This document shows positions 5,001 to 6,947 of a stretch of DNA of 6,947 bases, in pieces. A program made the position numbers and the translations under genes. The stretch's first letter is position 1. Each line of letters starts with the position of its first letter. Source of the stretch: Chloroflexota bacterium (lineage in GTDB: Bacteria; Chloroflexota; Anaerolineae; B4-G1); assembly GCA_003648125.1 (NCBI GenBank), contig QMOE01000121.1, forward strand, positions 1 through 6,947. Direction: 5' to 3'. The notes beneath the pieces are model-generated. The model saw only the letters and a list, made by a program, of their open reading frames with translations. It was not told where the DNA came from and did not search any database.

Positions 5001-6917
5001 ACAATCCCGCTGACCCAGGAGATCAAACTCTACGGCGACGCCGACCTCTTCCGCGCCTCTATCTCCCCCTCCCAGCCCGACGTGGACAGTTGGGCGGGGC
5101 CGGGGACGGCTATCAAGCTCTGGCTGCGAGAGGGCGGCGAGCGCGCCATCCAGGAGGCCATCGCCCGCGAGTTGACCCTCCAGTCGCTATCCGCACAAGA
5201 ACTAGAGACCGATTGGCTGCGCGAGGGAATCGCCGCTTTCGAGGCCGGTCGCGCGACGCCGCTGGGCGCGCATTGGGCAGCCGGGAAATACTGGCCCGTC
5301 GTGCAGGACGCCGTCCGCCGCCACAACGAATTTCCGCTCTACGAGATACCGTCTTGGATAGAGGTCCCAGACGGCCAGGCCGATCTTTTCCGCGCTCAAT
5401 CATGGTCGCTGGTCGAGTTCATCGTCGAGCGGCACGGGTTGGCGGGACTGCGCCGCCTCGTCGCCCGCTCCATCGCCTCCGAAGATACCGCCGCCAACCT
5501 GCGGGCCGCCCTGGGCGCTGACCCGGCGACCTTCCAGGAGGAGTGGCGCGAGTACGCCCGCATCGCCGGCGTTCCAGGCGATCTGCTGTCACTGGCTCAA
5601 CGTTTTGACTCCGAGCGGGCGATGGAACACGTCGCCACGCTCGCCAGCCCCGAGTTCGGCGGGCGGCGGGCCGGCTCTCCCGGCGCAGACCTGACCGCGG
5701 ACTATATCGCCGCGCAATTCGCCGCCCTGGGGTTAGAGCCTCTCGGCGATCCGGTGAGCGATACGCAACTGAGCTATCTGCAACAGCTTCCCGTATCCTA
5801 CACGCAGGCTGTCAGCGTGCCCACCTTTGCGCTGTTGGATGGCGATGGCGCGCTGCTCCACACGTTCACCTATCGCCAGGATTTTCTGGAGCGCCCTTCG
5901 ACAGGCTCAGGGCACAGCGCCGGGCAAGGCGTTGCCGGGGGAGAGTTGGTGTGGGTGCGACAGGGCAATCTGGAGGGAATGCAGTTCGGCGGGGCGGTGG
6001 CGCTCGAGGAGAATATCAGCGACGCTCGCATCCAGCAATTGGAAGAGCACGGCGCGGGCGGCGTGATCGTCGTCACCGGCCAGGAATCCGACGATCTGCA
6101 ATCGAGCTACGCCCAGGTCGTCTCGGGGACAGAGACCAACATCCCCGTGTTCGAGATCACGGGTCCCGCCTTTGAGACCCTGCTAGAACAACTGGGGATT
6201 GAGCAGAGAGAGTTGACATTGTCGCCTCCATCGCTCCCGCTGGGCGTGCGGGCGCGTCTGTCGCTCGCGCGTCCCCCGGTCACAACCACGCTCACCGCCA
6301 ACGTCCTGGGCCTGCTGCCGGGCAGCGATCCCGACCTGGCGGACGAGGTGATCCTCGTCGGCGCGCACTATGACCACATCGGGCGGTTGCCGGATGGCTT
6401 TTACTTTCCCGGTGCCAACCAGAACGCATCCGGCGTGGCGGCGATGTTGGAGATGGCGCAAGTGTGGCAATCGGCCGGCTATCGCCCCGCCCGCAGCGTG
6501 CTCTTTGCCGCCTGGGGCGCGGAGGAGTTGGGCAGCGCCGGAGTCGCCCATTACCTGGCCGCTCCCAACGTCCCGCTGACGCAAACCGTGGGCGTGATCG
6601 CGCTGGAAGCAATCGCCGGGGGCAAGGGGTACAAACTAATGTTCCACGGCACGCGGGAGCACGACCTGGCGCTGATCCACCGCTTTGAGTCCGGCTATCC
6701 CCAATTAGACCGGCGGGCGTGGCGCGCGGGCAACACCGGCGCGGGCTGGCATACCCCCTTCAACACTGTGGGCATCCCCACCTCCAAACTCATCTGGGAC
6801 GAAGCGGAAGAAGATTTCTACCTGCCCTCCGATACCGCCGACCGCGTGGACCCAGACCGGCTCGCTTCCAGTGGTGAGGTACTGACGCTGGTCGTCTCGT
6901 GGCTGGCGGGACGGTAG
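2034..6917 (+). CDS. Giant membrane-anchored protein with two M28 peptidase domains flanking a duplicated NTF2-like/peptidase-MA-like unit
   Basis: 1627 aa. Residues 8-14 are basic and 15-38 form one membrane helix, predicting an external bulk; 39-90 is a Pro/Ser/Thr/Ala linker. Residues 93-520: M28 zinc aminopeptidase with a PA-like insert (about 185-300; Cys207 and Cys224 could pair). Its core keeps the family residues H347 (HYDH), D365 (NDNGSG), E399-E400 (GEELG), D427 (LNLDMVG) and H490 (YYHTPED), so it should be an active two-zinc exopeptidase. Residues 522-638: NTF2-like; 639-850: peptidase-MA-like, with HLALN (727-731) where HExxH belongs and WLREG (742-746). Residues 851-953 and 954-1182: a second copy of both, with RELTL (1045-1049) and WLREG (1061-1065). 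Residues 1191-1627: second M28 domain, keeping H1445 and E1497-E1498 but with Q1463 for the bridging Asp, E1525 for the Asp ligand and L1597 where the last His belongs. M28 enzymes usually have about 300-600 aa, so this is far longer. The ATG at 2034 has no Shine-Dalgarno site. The gene model is firm; substrate unknown, probably external peptides. Confidence 0.9.
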   Translation: MDETHSNRSRLNRRTLINLIAILAVVQAGILIYLWTLLRPSTPQEAAEPTIQQFQLPSAASTSVPDDARPTPGSAEIVVGQPVRASNYADRAFEFDEEQALEHIAYLASDELAGRQPGTPGGRAAGDYIAAALAKYGLQPAGVDGDYFQNFTAPYGRIIEPPALAIIPPAGETLTRAYAYRSDYRALTGGYVGAGEGEGPVVWLNECLHADYAGLDLVGKILLCRYTNNDDVYRQAIEHQIGGLLLLDREKKEGEPFRRGGYRETAWVPQTIPAYLISENVAEDLLVGTDHTLDGLSLRFTATPLSVTARLAVVVEEQEDVEARNVLGLLPGSDPEHGDEIVVIGAHYDHLGTEPDGAVMNGANDNGSGVAAMLEIARLWQTQSYHPARSVLFAAWDGEELGLLGSRYYAQHPTYPLTLTVANLNLDMVGAGESLRVDGEGAVAAQLQAGAETYGITTTLTFDGRSDHMAFHEAGIPAANLIYWPDTYYHTPEDVVAVIEPEKLKQAGVLSAHTLAALAQGHVELERAVERLEAAIATGDRDAFLAGLDPAAPSTGSGQALQTAQAAWFDNIWSRELAEIEIEPSRFRIGDDKAIVSLSLAYRWADAARRESPAFYDARFVQRDGAWYWAGYEMDTLSGNALTVARFPDVPVESSQLLSTTQQAYLAITADMGVEPITSTRCIYYPNAATLRAIARPAADRETGWLISSERLVELTLAQPITPVIVHLALNQMGLPPGEGNWLREGLALHYENGDAADYLSLLAASDAITPLLDFPALADLPDSEAQPLRAQAWGAAEYLLDRYSVAGLRDLCAAWGRSGQEAAFQQALGLSLSQFEAAWRADRLDPLRADSSAIQAAIAARVEAALAGDEAGFLATLDPSNAVLRAEQRNWFAGLAEHPITSYEATGEIVAWSPGGDEAVVALTVSQVTYDARFTRAGGRWLYAGVDWNNLAGEHFILKHQGGDAVDPQRILDLAEEAYAQISADLDATIPLTQEIKLYGDADLFRASISPSQPDVDSWAGPGTAIKLWLREGGERAIQEAIARELTLQSLSAQELETDWLREGIAAFEAGRATPLGAHWAAGKYWPVVQDAVRRHNEFPLYEIPSWIEVPDGQADLFRAQSWSLVEFIVERHGLAGLRRLVARSIASEDTAANLRAALGADPATFQEEWREYARIAGVPGDLLSLAQRFDSERAMEHVATLASPEFGGRRAGSPGADLTADYIAAQFAALGLEPLGDPVSDTQLSYLQQLPVSYTQAVSVPTFALLDGDGALLHTFTYRQDFLERPSTGSGHSAGQGVAGGELVWVRQGNLEGMQFGGAVALEENISDARIQQLEEHGAGGVIVVTGQESDDLQSSYAQVVSGTETNIPVFEITGPAFETLLEQLGIEQRELTLSPPSLPLGVRARLSLARPPVTTTLTANVLGLLPGSDPDLADEVILVGAHYDHIGRLPDGFYFPGANQNASGVAAMLEMAQVWQSAGYRPARSVLFAAWGAEELGSAGVAHYLAAPNVPLTQTVGVIALEAIAGGKGYKLMFHGTREHDLALIHRFESGYPQLDRRAWRAGNTGAGWHTPFNTVGIPTSKLIWDEAEEDFYLPSDTADRVDPDRLASSGEVLTLVVSWLAGR
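3597..5579 (+). repeat. Internal tandem duplication of the NTF2-like + peptidase-MA-like unit
   Basis: Copy 1 covers residues about 522-850 (3597-4583) and copy 2 about 851-1182 (4584-5579). Matching landmarks in order: FLAGLDP544-550 / FLATLDP874-880; W568F / W892F; YDARF616-620 and its copy-2 equivalent; AYLAITAD / AYAQISAD; WLREGLA / WLREGIA; RAQAW...AAEYLLDRYSVAGLR / RAQSW...VEFIVERHGLAGLR; and the closing W of FEAAWRA / FQEEWRE. The copies are diverged at DNA level, so the duplication is old. The C-terminal pattern (acidic stretch, RAQ-W, hydrophobic-ER-G-GLR, LG-x-FxxxW) is typical of peptidase-MA-like proteins. Confidence 0.75.
3689..3709 (+). repeat. Short dispersed repeat, copy 1, in frame inside the M28 gene
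   Basis: CCCTTCGACAGGCTCAGGG followed by CA. It is identical over 21 nt to 5894-5914 and has short inverted ends (CCCT...AGGG). It encodes PSTGSG (residues 553-558) in the first NTF2-like domain. Aligned with the second copy of that domain, the interval from LDP to the conserved Trp is exactly 6 residues (18 nt) longer here, so the repeat looks inserted. From memory, this sequence and its complement recur in many Chloroflexota and other environmental genomes. Confidence 0.8.
5894..5914 (+). repeat. Short dispersed repeat, copy 2, in frame inside the M28 gene
   Basis: Same 21 nt and same orientation as 3689-3709, read in the same codon phase to give PSTGSG (residues 1288-1293). It lies in the PA-like insert of the second M28 domain, in a Gly-rich loop just after the strand YRQDF. 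The matching loop of the first M28 domain has no such peptide. The flanks differ from those of copy 1, so this is not part of the longer domain duplication. Confidence 0.8.
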
Positions 6918-6947
6918 GACCAAGCCACTGAACAATAACACCGGGAC

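Noticed and set aside
6918..6947. Possible terminator after the long gene
   Set aside because: The 30 remaining bases show no stem-loop followed by a T run.

Overview
The window is GC-rich DNA (about two thirds G+C in the long gene), coding densely on both strands. It holds four protein genes and no RNA gene, CRISPR array, transposase or phage gene that I can see. The style suggests a Chloroflexota (Anaerolineae-like) bacterium, probably from a metagenome. The grounds are membrane-anchored PD40/TolB-type propellers and peptidase-MA-like proteins, weak or absent Shine-Dalgarno sites on the plus-strand genes, and a short dispersed repeat (CCCTTCGACAGGCTCAGGG) inserted in frame in a coding region. 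This assignment is inference; there is no marker gene here.

Layout. (1) 20-1162, plus strand: a membrane-anchored seven-unit PD40/WD40-like beta-propeller whose start may lie just before the window. (2) 1183-1963, minus strand: a two-gene toxin-antitoxin module. The upstream 118-aa gene is the probable antitoxin and overlaps by 8 nt a 143-aa TumE-family (DUF6516-like) toxin. The pair has its own promoter with a perfect extended -10 (TGATATAAT, minus strand 1997-2005), a good Shine-Dalgarno site, and visibly lower GC than its flanks. (3) 2034-6917, plus strand: one 1627-aa membrane-anchored protein of unusual build. It runs N-anchor, M28 zinc aminopeptidase (with PA-like insert), NTF2-like + peptidase-MA-like, a second NTF2-like + peptidase-MA-like, and a second M28 domain, that is A-B-B'-A'. 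Only the first M28 domain keeps all metal ligands and the catalytic acid. The second M28 domain and both MA-like domains have lost key metal-binding residues and look like pseudoenzymes.

How the parts fit. The propeller and the giant protein both have an N-terminal membrane segment, a Pro/Thr/Ala-rich linker and an outward-facing bulk, so both probably work on the cell surface in peptide binding or degradation. The toxin-antitoxin module sits between them in the opposite direction and looks like an independent, later arrival.

The most interesting object is the 1627-aa protein: one live protease domain followed by three apparently dead metallopeptidase folds on the same chain, with the 21-bp repeat present twice as an in-frame insertion.
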